45,971 bases of DNA from Tabrizicola sp. (lineage in GTDB: Bacteria; Pseudomonadota; Alphaproteobacteria; Rhodobacterales; Rhodobacteraceae), in the NCBI RefSeq assembly GCF_016793705.1, contig NZ_JAEULO010000024.1, positions 1 to 45,971 of the forward strand, in the 5' to 3' direction. How positions within the stretch are numbered: position 1 is the stretch's first letter; each line of letters begins with the position of its first letter. This document shows, in pieces, positions 15,788 through 23,881 of the stretch. Below the pieces are notes generated by a model. It saw only the letters and a list, made by a program, of their open reading frames with translations. It ran no database searches and was not told the DNA's origin. Position numbers and translations under genes: made by a program.

Positions 15788-15917
15788 GCCCCTGGATGTC
15801 ATCACGATCTGCCGCTCCTCGCTCGATCTTTGCGGCGATCGGCTTGAGGACACGCGACCACGATTCTGGTATCCTGGTGCCGCCCTGACCAAAAGCAAGG
15901 CAGTGGAGAAGGTTTGA
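15780..15917 (+). pseudogene. Remnant of iolC (5-dehydro-2-deoxygluconokinase) 5' end
   Basis: A 45-codon frame overlapping the iolG end begins MSEPLDVITICRSSLDLCG. This matches the start of IolC-type PfkB kinases, whose usual form is xLDVITIGRSSVDLYG. The next residues, DRLEDT, resemble the following GGRLEDM block with a few residues lost, after which similarity fades and the frame stops at 15917. The remaining roughly 300 codons of a kinase are absent. The break falls where the right-hand tRNA-Ser-like repeat begins, so the kinase was probably truncated by a rearrangement at this boundary. Confidence 0.7.
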
Positions 15918-15950
15918 CGCCAGTCCCATCCTCTCCGCCAGATCCCCTGA
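15904..15950 (+). repeat. Right copy of tRNA-Ser 3'-end-like direct repeat
   Basis: It contains TGGAGAAGGTT followed by TCCCATCCTCTCCGCCAG, which matches the 3' T-stem strand, acceptor strand and GCCA of a tRNA-Ser. It aligns in the same orientation with 105-152. No 5' tRNA half is present. It overlaps the last codons of the iolC remnant. The pair brackets the whole oxygenase/transporter/dehydrogenase block. Confidence 0.5.
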
Positions 15951-15993
15951 AGGTTCCCGCGGGCGGCGGCGACCGGAAGGACGCCAAGAAGGC

Positions 15994-16034
15994 CTGAGGC
16001 CCTCTCCCGGCGCGATGTCCGGGTCGGGCCTCAG
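15994..16034. terminator. Stem-loop between convergent units
   Basis: A 9-bp perfect stem, CTGAGGCCC paired with GGGCCTCAG, around a 23-nt GC-rich loop that can itself fold. It lies between the end of the rightward island and the stop of the leftward ArsR gene, so it could end transcription from both sides. No T-run is visible. Confidence 0.5.
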
Positions 16035-16052
16035 ATCGAACCCGGTGGCCGC

Positions 16053-16367
16053 CTAGTGCCGCTTGCAGAACGTGTCGCGCAGGGTGGTGACGACGGCGGC
16101 CACCTCCTCGCGCGCCAGGCTGTAGATGACGCTCTTGCCCTCGCGCCGGGTCTGCACGATCCCCTCGGCCCGCAGCCGCATCAGCTGTTGCGAGACGCTG
16201 ACCGGGCTGGACCCCAGCGCCTCGGCCAGCTGGCTGACGCTCAGCTCGCCATCAACGAGACAGCAGAGGATCTGCAACCGCCCCTCGTGCGACAGCGACT
16301 TCAGAAGCGCCACCGCCTTCGAGGCCTGTTCCGGCGTGCCGCCGAATCCTTCCAGAATCTCCGCCAT
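16053..16367 (-). CDS. ArsR-family repressor, SqrR/BigR-like persulfide sensor
   Basis: Winged-helix protein of 104 residues (108 from the GTG at 16379). The HTH segment SVSQLAEALGSSPVSVSQQL is followed by the beta-wing RREGKSVIYSL. Two cysteine positions fit the SqrR/BigR subgroup: the pair in ILCCL (Cys35/36) and one near the end in TFCKRH (Cys101). In that subgroup they form a polysulfide bridge that releases DNA. Classical metal-site ArsR motifs (CVC) are absent. The ATG at 16367 has GAGG 6 nt upstream; the GTG at 16379 overlaps the previous stop. It is last in the operon with a sulfide:quinone oxidoreductase-like gene, supporting a sulfide or persulfide signal. Confidence 0.88.
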   Translation of the reverse strand: MAEILEGFGGTPEQASKAVALLKSLSHEGRLQILCCLVDGELSVSQLAEALGSSPVSVSQQLMRLRAEGIVQTRREGKSVIYSLAREEVAAVVTTLRDTFCKRH

Positions 16368-16375
16368 CTCCGCCC

Positions 16376-16579
16376 TCACTCGAACGCGCAGCCCTTCTTA
16401 ACACCCAGCGCCCGGAACACCATCGCCGCCGGGCAGAAGCCGGTGAAGGACGATTGCAACAGGTTCAGCCCGATGAAGACGGTGAACCAGACGAAGAGCG
16501 GCGAGACATAGACCGTCAGCACGACGCTGAGCAGCACCATCACCCCTGCGAACCGCAGCACGGCACGATCAATCGACAT
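16376..16579 (-). CDS. Small DUF2892 membrane protein
   Basis: Protein of 67 residues with two hydrophobic segments (about 8-27 and 29-45) and the family ending GFCPAAMVFRALGVKKGC, whose two Cys (about 49 and 64) are typical of DUF2892, the membrane part also found fused to rhodaneses such as YgaP. It is often encoded with sulfur-transfer or sulfide-oxidising genes. It lies 4 nt after the flavoprotein gene, and its stop overlaps the GTG start option of the ArsR gene. Its biochemical role is unknown. Confidence 0.85.
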   Translation of the reverse strand: MSIDRAVLRFAGVMVLLSVVLTVYVSPLFVWFTVFIGLNLLQSSFTGFCPAAMVFRALGVKKGCAFE

Positions 16580-16583
16580 TTCC

Positions 16584-17870
16584 TTATCCTTTCGTGGTTT
16601 GCTTGAGTTTGTCGATCCCCAGCGCCTTCAGCGCGAGGTGTTCGTAGAAGGGTTCCGACTGGCCCTTCCTCAGTTTGCGCAGGAAGTATTTCTCGAACCC
16701 CGCTTTCGCCAGGTGGACCCATTTGCCCGACGACGACCAGTTGACGTTGCGCGGCGGGATCTGCGGCTGGGCCACGAAGGCGATGCCCCCGTCGCCGAAA
16801 TCCGCCAGGCAAACGGCGTTCCAGCTGCCCACGCTGTCGGGTGCCTTGCCGCGCACGATGTTGCCGATGTTGTGTGCCGTGGCCGTGACCATGCTTTCGA
16901 TCATGAACCCGGTCTTCGGCACGCCGCAGGGCACCGGCGTCGGCCCCATCGGGGGGATCGCCACGCAGACGCCGACCGCGAAGATGTTCGGGAATTTTGG
17001 GTTCTGCTGGTGCTTGTCGACGATGGTGAAGCCGCGCGGATTGCTCAAGCCCTCAATCCCGGAGACCGGCTTGATCCCCCGGAAGGCGGGCAGCATCATC
17101 GAGAAGGCGAAGGGCAGATCCTTCTCCGCTTTCGCCACACCGTCCTCGCCCACCTCCTCCACGAACATATGGCCGTCCTCCACCCGCTTCACGCGGGTAT
17201 TGGTCATCCATTTGATATGCTTCTCGCGCATCTGGGATTCCAGCAGGCCCTTGGTGTCGCCTACGCCGTCGAGGCCAAGGTGGCCGATATAGGGCTCCGG
17301 CGTGACAAAGGTCATCGGCACCCGGTCGCGCACCTTCGCACGCCGCAGGGCCGTCTCCAGGATGAACAGGAACTCATAGGCCGGGCCGAAACAGCTCGCC
17401 CCCTGTGCCGCCCCGATCACCACCGGGCCGGGGTTCGCCACCAGCTTCTCGAACACGCTCTTCGCCGCCTCGGCATGGTCGATATGACAGATCGACTGGG
17501 TGAACCCGCCATGCGGGCCGAAGCCCTCGATCTCGTCGAAGGCCAGCTCCGGCCCCGTGGCGATCACCAGATAATCGTAAGTCACCGACTTCCCGTCCAC
17601 CAGCGCGATCCGGTTCTCCTCCGGCACCAGCTTCTCCGCCGCGACGGGCACGAACCCGATCCCCTTCTTCGCCATCGTGGGCGCCAGGTCCACCGTGATA
17701 TCCACCCGGTCGCGCCAGCCCACCGCGATCCAGGGGTTCGAGGGCACGAAGTGATAGGTCGGGTCCTTGGTGACGACCGTCACCTTGTCCTCGGGACGCA
17801 ACTGGTCCTTCAACTCGTAAGCCATGATGGCGCCGCCCAATCCGGCCCCCAGAACAACGACATGTGCCAT
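16584..17870 (-). CDS. Sulfide:quinone oxidoreductase-like FAD protein
   Basis: Flavoprotein of 428 residues with the FAD dinucleotide motif VVLGAGLGGA (about 4-13) and YDYLVIATGPEL. Cysteines at 128 (SICH), 160 (GASCFGP) and 354 (NAVCLAD) fall almost exactly where sulfide:quinone oxidoreductases carry their three redox cysteines (127/159/353 in the Rhodobacter capsulatus enzyme). The C-terminal region contains amphipathic segments that could bind the membrane. It should oxidise sulfide to polysulfide and pass electrons to quinone. It is flanked by an RND pump and DUF2892/ArsR genes. Other NADH dehydrogenase 2-like activities cannot be excluded from sequence alone. Confidence 0.88.
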   Translation of the reverse strand: MAHVVVLGAGLGGAIMAYELKDQLRPEDKVTVVTKDPTYHFVPSNPWIAVGWRDRVDITVDLAPTMAKKGIGFVPVAAEKLVPEENRIALVDGKSVTYDYLVIATGPELAFDEIEGFGPHGGFTQSICHIDHAEAAKSVFEKLVANPGPVVIGAAQGASCFGPAYEFLFILETALRRAKVRDRVPMTFVTPEPYIGHLGLDGVGDTKGLLESQMREKHIKWMTNTRVKRVEDGHMFVEEVGEDGVAKAEKDLPFAFSMMLPAFRGIKPVSGIEGLSNPRGFTIVDKHQQNPKFPNIFAVGVCVAIPPMGPTPVPCGVPKTGFMIESMVTATAHNIGNIVRGKAPDSVGSWNAVCLADFGDGGIAFVAQPQIPPRNVNWSSSGKWVHLAKAGFEKYFLRKLRKGQSEPFYEHLALKALGIDKLKQTTKG

Positions 17871-17888
17871 TTCAGTCTCCTCCTCTGA

Positions 17889-20800
17889 TCAGGCAGTGGC
17901 TTCCGGCCCGGTCCGGAACACGCGGTAGATCGCCGGGATGACAAGGACGGTCAGCAGCGTCGAACTCAGCAGACCGAAGAGCAGGGAAATCGCGAGACCT
18001 TGGAAGATCGGGTCCGCCAGGATCACCACCGCGCCGATCATCGCCGCGATGGCGGTCAGGAGGATCGGCTTGAACCGGATCGCACCCGCCTCGATCAGCA
18101 GGTCCACCGTCACCCCGCCGCCATGCCGGATGAAGTCCACCAGCAGGATCGAGTTCCGCACGATGATCCCCGCCAGCGCGATGAACCCGATCATCGAGGT
18201 CGCCGAGAACGGCGCGCCGAACAGCCAGTGCCCCGCCATGATCCCCAGGAACGTCAGCGGGATCGGCGTCAGGATCACCAAGGGCAGCCTGAACGACCCG
18301 AACTGCGCCACGACCAGGATGTAGATGCCCAAGAGAGCCACCCCGAAGGCCGCCCCCATGTCGCGGAAGGTGACGAAGGTCACTTCCCACTCGCCATCCC
18401 ACAGCAGAGTGACCCGGCTCTCATCCTCCGGCTGCCCATGCAGCGAAATCTCCGGCTTGGTGCCTTCCGGCCAGTCCATCGCCTCGATCCGCTCGGCCAC
18501 CGCCAGCATCCCATACAAGGGAGCCTCGAAATCCCCCGCCAGTTCCGCTGTCACCATCTCGGCATCCCGGCCGTTGTGCCGGAAGACCGGAAAGCTCGCC
18601 GCCTCCTCACCCACCGTCACCACGTCGCCCAGCTCCACCACCCCCCGCGCGCCCGGCAAGGCATTGGCCGGAATGGGCGTCGTCAGGAAGCGCTCGTCCA
18701 GCACCCGGTCCGCCTTGTCGCGCCCCACCACCAGCGGGATCGGCAAGCGCCCCTCGCCCCGGTGCGAATAGCCGACCACCTGCCCCCCGTTCAGCGCCGC
18801 CAGCGTGTCGAATACATCCGCTTCCTGCACCGAGTAGAACTCCAGATCGTCGGTCGAAATGGTCGCCCGCAACCGCCGCGCCTGCACCCCGAAACTGTCG
18901 TCCACGTCCACGATGAACGGCACCGCCTGGAACGCAGCCCTGATCATCCCCGCCGCTTCCCGCCGGGTCTTGGCATCCGGCCCGTAGACCTCGGCCAAGA
19001 GCGTCGAGATCACCGGCGGGCCGGGCGGCGGCTCCACCACCTTCAGGCTCGTCCCCTCCGGCACCGAAAGCCCCGCCAGCCGCTGCCGCAGGTCCAGCGC
19101 GATGTCATGGCTCTCCCGGTCCCGGTCCGCCTTGCCCACCAGGTTGATCGCCACCTCCCCCAGCTGCGGCTCGCTGCGGATATAGTAATGCCGCACCAAC
19201 CCGTTGAAATTGAACGGCGCCGGCGTCCCCGCATAGGTCTGGACCGACGTGACCTCCGGCAGCCCCAGCACCACATCCGCCACATCCCGTGCCACCCGGT
19301 CCGTCGCCTCGACCGAGGACCCCTCGGACAAGTCGATCACCACCGACAGCTCCGACTTGTTGTCGAAGGGCAAGAGCTTCACCGTCACGTCGCGGGTATA
19401 GAGCAGCCCCAGCGACCCGAACGACAGCGCCGCCGTCACCAGCAGGAACCCCAGCGCCCGGCCTTTCGTCGCCAGCACCGGCCGCGCCACCGTCGCATAG
19501 GCCCGCCCCAGCGCGCCGCCATGATGCCCGCCGTGCCCGTGCCCCTCGCCCGCCGCCCGGCCCGCGATCTTCACCATCAGCCAGGGGGTGATGATCACCG
19601 CCACGAAGAAGGAGAAGATCATCGCCGCCGAAGCATTGGCCGGAATGGGAGACATATAGGGCCCCATCAGCCCGCTCACGAACAGCATCGGCAACAGCGC
19701 CGCCACCACCGTCAGCGTCGCCACGATGGTCGGGTTGCCGACCTCCGCCACCGCCTCGATGGCCGCCTGCACCCGCGATTTCGTCCGGTCCAGCCCCCAG
19801 TGGCGGTCGATGTTCTCGATCACCACGATGGCGTCATCGACCAGGATGCCGATGGAAAAGATCAGCGCGAACAAGGACACCCGGTTCAGCGTGTAACCCA
19901 TCACCCAGGCCGCAAACAGCGTCAGCAGGATCGTCACCGGAATGACGATCGCCACCACCCCCGCCTCGCGCCAGCCGATCGCGAGCCAGACCAGAGCGAT
20001 GATCGACACCGTTGCCAGCCCCAGATGGAACAGCAGTTCGTTCGCCTTCTCATTCGCCGTCTCGCCATAGTCGCGCGTGACCGTCACCGTCACACCTTCG
20101 GGGATCAGCTTCGGTTCCAGCGCATGAACCCGGTGCAGCACGGCCTCCGCCACCACCACCGCATTGGCCCCCGCCCGCTTGGCAATCGCCAGCGTCACCG
20201 CCGGGCCAGCGGCCCCGCCCTTGGCCCGATGCGAGACGATAGTGTCCTTCGTATTCTCCACGTAGCGCACGGCGGCGACGTCCGAGACATAGATCGGCCG
20301 CCCGTCCCGCGTGGTGAGCAAGAGGTTCGCCACCTCGGCGGGCGCGGTCAGCGTCTCCCCCGCCGCCAGGTCGACCATCTGGCCCCCGTCGCGCAGCTTG
20401 CCGGTGTTCAGCACCCGGTTCGCCTGCGCCACCTTCCCCGCCAGTTGCTGCAAGGTCACGCCATACAAGGCCAGCCGGTCCGGGTCCGGCTCGATCCGGA
20501 TCGCATCCTGCGCATCGCCGACCAGATAGGTCAGCCCGACATCCTCGGTCTTCGCCACCTCGGTCTGCAAGGTCCGCGCGATCCGCGTCAGGTCATTCGC
20601 GCTCACCCCCTCGCCCGACAGGGTCAGCGTCAGGATCGCCACATCGTCGATCCCCCGGCCCACGATCAGCGGCTCCGGGATGCCCACCGGAATCCGGTCG
20701 ATATTGGCCCGCACCTTGTCATGCACCCGCAGGATCGCATCCTCGACCCGCGTGCCGACCTCGAACCGCGCCGTGACCATCGCCGCATCGTCGCGGGTAT

Positions 20801-21074
20801 TGGAGTAGACATGCTCGACGTCGTTGATCCCCTTGACGATGACCTCAAGCGGTTCCGTCACCAGCTTGACCGCATCCTCGGCCTTCAGCCCCGGCGCCTG
20901 GACGTGGATATCCACCATCGGCACCGAGATCTGCGGCTCCTCCTCGCGCGGCAGGCTGATCAGCGCGACCAGCCCCGCCGCCAGCGCGGCAAGGATGAAC
21001 AAGGGCGTCAGCGCCGAGCCGATGAAGGCCCGCGTCAGCCCCCCGGCAATGCCCAGCGGGTGCCTGTCACTCAT
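17889..21074 (-). CDS. RND family efflux pump, inner-membrane subunit
   Basis: Protein of 1061 residues, the normal length for an AcrB/HAE-type RND transporter: N-terminal membrane helix, first large periplasmic domain, a membrane block (about 340-540), second periplasmic domain (about 560-860) and a last membrane block. The TM4 motif GILVDDAIVVIEN contains the paired aspartates of the proton relay, so it is a proton-driven exporter. The start ATG at 21074 overlaps the adaptor gene's end by 8 nt. It is co-transcribed with a periplasmic adaptor upstream and a sulfide:quinone oxidoreductase-like gene downstream; no outer-membrane channel gene is nearby. Possible cargo includes sulfur compounds, but nothing in the sequence shows this. 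Confidence 0.93.
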   Translation of the reverse strand: MSDRHPLGIAGGLTRAFIGSALTPLFILAALAAGLVALISLPREEEPQISVPMVDIHVQAPGLKAEDAVKLVTEPLEVIVKGINDVEHVYSNTRDDAAMVTARFEVGTRVEDAILRVHDKVRANIDRIPVGIPEPLIVGRGIDDVAILTLTLSGEGVSANDLTRIARTLQTEVAKTEDVGLTYLVGDAQDAIRIEPDPDRLALYGVTLQQLAGKVAQANRVLNTGKLRDGGQMVDLAAGETLTAPAEVANLLLTTRDGRPIYVSDVAAVRYVENTKDTIVSHRAKGGAAGPAVTLAIAKRAGANAVVVAEAVLHRVHALEPKLIPEGVTVTVTRDYGETANEKANELLFHLGLATVSIIALVWLAIGWREAGVVAIVIPVTILLTLFAAWVMGYTLNRVSLFALIFSIGILVDDAIVVIENIDRHWGLDRTKSRVQAAIEAVAEVGNPTIVATLTVVAALLPMLFVSGLMGPYMSPIPANASAAMIFSFFVAVIITPWLMVKIAGRAAGEGHGHGGHHGGALGRAYATVARPVLATKGRALGFLLVTAALSFGSLGLLYTRDVTVKLLPFDNKSELSVVIDLSEGSSVEATDRVARDVADVVLGLPEVTSVQTYAGTPAPFNFNGLVRHYYIRSEPQLGEVAINLVGKADRDRESHDIALDLRQRLAGLSVPEGTSLKVVEPPPGPPVISTLLAEVYGPDAKTRREAAGMIRAAFQAVPFIVDVDDSFGVQARRLRATISTDDLEFYSVQEADVFDTLAALNGGQVVGYSHRGEGRLPIPLVVGRDKADRVLDERFLTTPIPANALPGARGVVELGDVVTVGEEAASFPVFRHNGRDAEMVTAELAGDFEAPLYGMLAVAERIEAMDWPEGTKPEISLHGQPEDESRVTLLWDGEWEVTFVTFRDMGAAFGVALLGIYILVVAQFGSFRLPLVILTPIPLTFLGIMAGHWLFGAPFSATSMIGFIALAGIIVRNSILLVDFIRHGGGVTVDLLIEAGAIRFKPILLTAIAAMIGAVVILADPIFQGLAISLLFGLLSSTLLTVLVIPAIYRVFRTGPEATA

Positions 21075-22059
21075 GGCCCACCTCGGCAGCGGGAACCACC
21101 ACATCCCCGGCCGACAGGCCCGAGATCACCTCGACCATCTCGACCCCGTCCACCAGTTGCACCGCACCCGGCACGATGGACCGCAGCCCCGCGCCATCCG
21201 CCCCCTGCACGCCGATGAAATCCAGCCCCCCGCGCGTCACGAGGTCAGCCTTCGGCACCAAGAGCGCCTCGCGCTCGCCGACCGGCAGCCGCACCAGCAT
21301 CCGCGCGCCGACGAAGGTATCCGGCAGGTCCGCGATCTCCACATCCGCGACCACCCGGCCGCCCTCGATCAGCGGATAGACCCGGGCAAGCTTGCCCTGA
21401 AGGTTCCCCTCCACACCCGAAACCTCAATCGCATCGCCGGTCTTCAAGGCGCCCGCATGACGCTCCGGCACCGCGATGCGCAGATAGGTCCCGCCGCCGC
21501 CGATGACAGCGATCCCCTCGCCCGGCATCACCACCGCGCCCTTCGCCACCGGCACGTCCAGCACCCGTCCCGCGACCGGGGCCAGCACCACGCCTTCCTT
21601 GGCCTGCTGGCTGATCACATCCGCCTGCGCCGCCAGCGCCGCGATCTGGCCGGTCAGCACATCCACCTGCGTCCGCAACGCATCGACCCGCTGCGTCGTG
21701 GTGACACCGTTCTTCAACAGCTCCTCACCGCGCTTCAGGTCGGCCCCGGCATTGGCCAACTGAGCCGCCAGCGCCTCCTTCTGCGCCGCAAGGGCCGCAA
21801 GCTGGAAATCCAGCTTGTCATCGACGATCCGCGCCAGCTCCTGCCCCGCCTGAACCTCGTCGCCCTCCGCCACCGACAGCGCGACCAGCACCCCGCCGAT
21901 CCGCGCCCGCGCCGGGCTGCGATCCCGCGCCTCGACCGTGCCGTAGACCGCCTTCCACTCCGTCACCGTGACCGGGGCCAAGGTGACAGGCTCGGCACCG
22001 ACCGGCAGCGCGGCCAGTCCCAGAACGGCGGACAGAAGCAAGGCGGAAGTACGGGTCAT
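21067..22059 (-). CDS. RND efflux periplasmic adaptor (membrane fusion protein)
   Basis: Protein of 330 residues with a signal peptide (MTRTSALLLS..., cleavage after GAE/VGA near 22), a split lipoyl domain (ARIGGVLVALSVAEGDEVQAGQ and APVAGRVLDVPVAKGAVV), an Ala/Gln-rich coiled-coil hairpin between them (about 80-150) and a beta-barrel domain. It links the RND pump to an outer-membrane channel. It is first in the operon, with the promoter in the AT-rich segment 22060-22125. Confidence 0.92.
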   Translation of the reverse strand: MTRTSALLLSAVLGLAALPVGAEPVTLAPVTVTEWKAVYGTVEARDRSPARARIGGVLVALSVAEGDEVQAGQELARIVDDKLDFQLAALAAQKEALAAQLANAGADLKRGEELLKNGVTTTQRVDALRTQVDVLTGQIAALAAQADVISQQAKEGVVLAPVAGRVLDVPVAKGAVVMPGEGIAVIGGGGTYLRIAVPERHAGALKTGDAIEVSGVEGNLQGKLARVYPLIEGGRVVADVEIADLPDTFVGARMLVRLPVGEREALLVPKADLVTRGGLDFIGVQGADGAGLRSIVPGAVQLVDGVEMVEVISGLSAGDVVVPAAEVGHE

Positions 22060-22085
22060 GCGGATTGGTCTCCGGGTTTGACCTA

Positions 22086-22120
22086 TACATATTTAAAGCT
22101 TCATAGCTATGCAATATGTA
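22086..22120. promoter_or_regulatory. AT-rich inverted repeat in efflux/sulfide operon promoter
   Basis: TACATATT (22086-22093) and AATATGTA (22113-22120) form a perfect 8-bp inverted repeat, with a further palindrome CATAGCTATG (22102-22111) between the arms. The stretch is strikingly AT-rich compared with its surroundings and lies 27-61 bp upstream of the adaptor start. It is the obvious place for the operon's ArsR-type repressor to bind; binding is inferred. Confidence 0.55.
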
Positions 22121-22153
22121 AATCCGAATTGTCGCATCCCACCAACGGCAAAC

Positions 22154-22180
22154 GGCGCGCCTGACCCCGTCAGACGCGCC
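22154..22180 (-). terminator. Stem-loop after aminotransferase gene
   Basis: A 12-bp stem with one mismatch (GGCGCG...CTGAC paired with GTCAG...CGCGCC) and a CCC loop, located 88 nt beyond the aminotransferase stop and upstream of the efflux operon promoter. No clear T-run is present, so this is a probable but atypical terminator. Confidence 0.5.
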
Positions 22181-22267
22181 GCCCCGCAAGTGTTAAGATT
22201 TCCTGAACGCCCGCAGGCAAGCCTCTGATTCCTCAGGGTTTACCCGGATTGTCCACCGTGGACAGGC

Positions 22268-23662
22268 TCACGCCTCGACCCACAATCCCTCGTCCTGGAC
22301 GATCTTGTAGGCCTCGTCCAGCGACGTCTTCGCACGGCTGACCAGGACGTCGATCTCGGCCGGAGTGATCACCAGCGGCGGAGCGATGATCATCCGGTCC
22401 CCCACATGCCGCATGATCAGGTTGTTGGCGAAGCAGCGCTCCCGGGTCTTGAAGCCGACCGTCCCCGCCTCGCTGGCAAAGGCCGCCCGCTTCGCCTTGT
22501 TCGGGGTCAGCGCGATCGACCCCATCAGCCCCACGAGCTTCGCCTCACCCACCATCGCATGCTCGGCCAGCTTCTCCCAGCGTTCCTTCAGATAGGGATG
22601 CGCCACGTCGCGGACATGCTCGACGATCTTCTCGTCCTGCATGATCCGCAAGTTCTCCAACGCGACCGCACAGGCCACCGGATGTCCGGAATAGGTGTAG
22701 CCGTGGAAGAACTCGCCCCCACCACCGACGACCTCCGCCACCTCGTCGCAGACGATGCTGCCGCCAATCGGCGCGTAACCCGAGGACAGCCCCTTCGCGA
22801 TGGTCATGATATGCGGCCTGATCCCGAAGGTCTCCGACCCGAACCAGTTCCCCGTCCGCCCGAAGCCGGTGATCACCTCGTCGGCGATCAGCAGGATCCC
22901 GTACTTGTCGCAGATCCGCTGGATTTCCGGCCAGTAGGTCTTCGGCGGGATGATCACGCCCCCCGCCCCCTGCACCGGCTCGCCGATGAAGGCCGCCACG
23001 TTGTCGGGCCCGACCTGCAGGATCTTCTCCTCCAGCTCCCGCGCGCGCAGCAGGCCGAACTCGTCCTCCGGCATGTCCCCGCCCTCGCCCCACCAGTAGG
23101 GCTGGCCGATATGCTCGATCCCGTCGATCATGCCGCCATGCGAATGGATCGGCTTCATCCCCCCCAGCGAACCGCCACCCATCGTGGACCCATGATACCC
23201 GTTCCACCGCGCGATGATCGTCCGGCGCCAGGGCTTGCCCATCACGTCCCAATAGCGCCGCACCAGGCGGATGTTGGTATCGTTCGCCTCCGACCCCGAC
23301 CCCGCGAAGAACACATGGTTCAGATCGCCCGGCGCCAGCTTGGCGATCTCCGCCGCCAAGGCGATGGCCGGGACATGGGTGGTCTGGAAGAAGGTGTTGT
23401 AATAGGCCAGCTCCTCCATCTGCCGCGCCGCGACCTGGGCGAGTTCCTTGCGCCCGTAGCCGATGTTCACGCACCAGAGCCCGGCCATCCCGTCGATGAT
23501 CCGGTTGCCCTCGCTGTCGGTCAGCCAGACGCCCTCGCCCCGGGTGATCACCCGCGCGCCCTTGGCCGCAAGCGCCGCCTTGTCGGTGAAGGGATGGAAG
23601 TGATGCGCCGCGTCCAGGCGCTGCAACTCGGCGGTCGGCAGGTGGTTGGTGATCATGTTCAT
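22268..23662 (-). CDS. Class III omega-aminotransferase (putrescine/beta-alanine:pyruvate type)
   Basis: PLP enzyme of 464 residues with GSGSEANDTN (about 121-130, phosphate binding), the WNGYHGST block, DEVITGFGR (Asp261) and the Schiff-base Lys290 in IAKGLSSGYAPIGG. Overall it resembles pyruvate-dependent omega-aminotransferases such as SpuC, which move the terminal amino group of putrescine or similar amines to pyruvate. The start at 23662 has GAGGG 6 nt upstream. Its promoter carries TGATCA-type palindromes also present before the neighbouring GntR gene, so control by that regulator is likely. The amine substrate is uncertain; taurine and beta-alanine are alternatives. Confidence 0.88.
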   Translation of the reverse strand: MNMITNHLPTAELQRLDAAHHFHPFTDKAALAAKGARVITRGEGVWLTDSEGNRIIDGMAGLWCVNIGYGRKELAQVAARQMEELAYYNTFFQTTHVPAIALAAEIAKLAPGDLNHVFFAGSGSEANDTNIRLVRRYWDVMGKPWRRTIIARWNGYHGSTMGGGSLGGMKPIHSHGGMIDGIEHIGQPYWWGEGGDMPEDEFGLLRARELEEKILQVGPDNVAAFIGEPVQGAGGVIIPPKTYWPEIQRICDKYGILLIADEVITGFGRTGNWFGSETFGIRPHIMTIAKGLSSGYAPIGGSIVCDEVAEVVGGGGEFFHGYTYSGHPVACAVALENLRIMQDEKIVEHVRDVAHPYLKERWEKLAEHAMVGEAKLVGLMGSIALTPNKAKRAAFASEAGTVGFKTRERCFANNLIMRHVGDRMIIAPPLVITPAEIDVLVSRAKTSLDEAYKIVQDEGLWVEA

Positions 23663-23714
23663 GGGGAACCCTCGCGGAATCGGCAGGGCCCTCATGCCCC
23701 GCTTTCCAGAAAGG

Positions 23715-23757
23715 ATATGATCAAACGCGGCGGCGTTCAAGGAATTTGATCAAATTC
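23715..23757. promoter_or_regulatory. Operator candidates upstream of the aminotransferase
   Basis: A perfect 16-bp palindrome GAATTTGATCAAATTC lies at 23742-23757, and a weaker copy, ATATGATCAAAC, at 23715-23726, 29 bp away centre to centre. The TTGATCAA core recurs at 24594-24601 before the GntR gene. These are probable GntR-family binding sites over the aminotransferase promoter. Confidence 0.65.
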
Positions 23758-23773
23758 TTCCGGGCACCCCTGC

Positions 23774-23801
23774 CCCTTTCACATTTGCCCAAGTATCCCC
23801 G
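23774..23801. repeat. Intergenic repeat downstream of the GntR gene (copy 1)
   Basis: A 28-nt element, CCCTTTCACATTTGC followed by a YCAARTATCCYCG block, found again at 42482-42509 with 25 of 28 positions identical. Both copies lie downstream of leftward genes, next to stem-loops. Here the companion is CGAGAC-AAAA-GTCTCG (23838-23853), between the element and the GntR stop. The arrangement suggests a shared 3'-end element. Confidence 0.6.
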
Positions 23802-23881
23802 CCGGAGGCATCCCGAGGAGGAGGCGCAGCCCGACGACGAGACAAAAGTCTCGCGCCGCAAGGCGCTCGATTTTGCAACCG

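Noticed and set aside
15594-15929. A minus-strand frame reading LAERMG-type sequence at the right repeat
   Set aside because: Such peptides arise from the reverse complement of tRNA-Ser-like sequence and are not real genes.
15938-15997. 3' end of the broken iolC gene (frame ending in a Lys-rich tail)
   Set aside because: The short peptide ending in KDAKKA does not resemble an IolC C-terminus; it may be unrelated non-coding sequence.
18000-21218. A 1072-codon open frame on the plus strand opposite the RND gene
   Set aside because: It is rich in Arg, His, Pro and Gln with no domain character, and lies exactly antisense to a well-supported RND pump; it is a GC-bias shadow.
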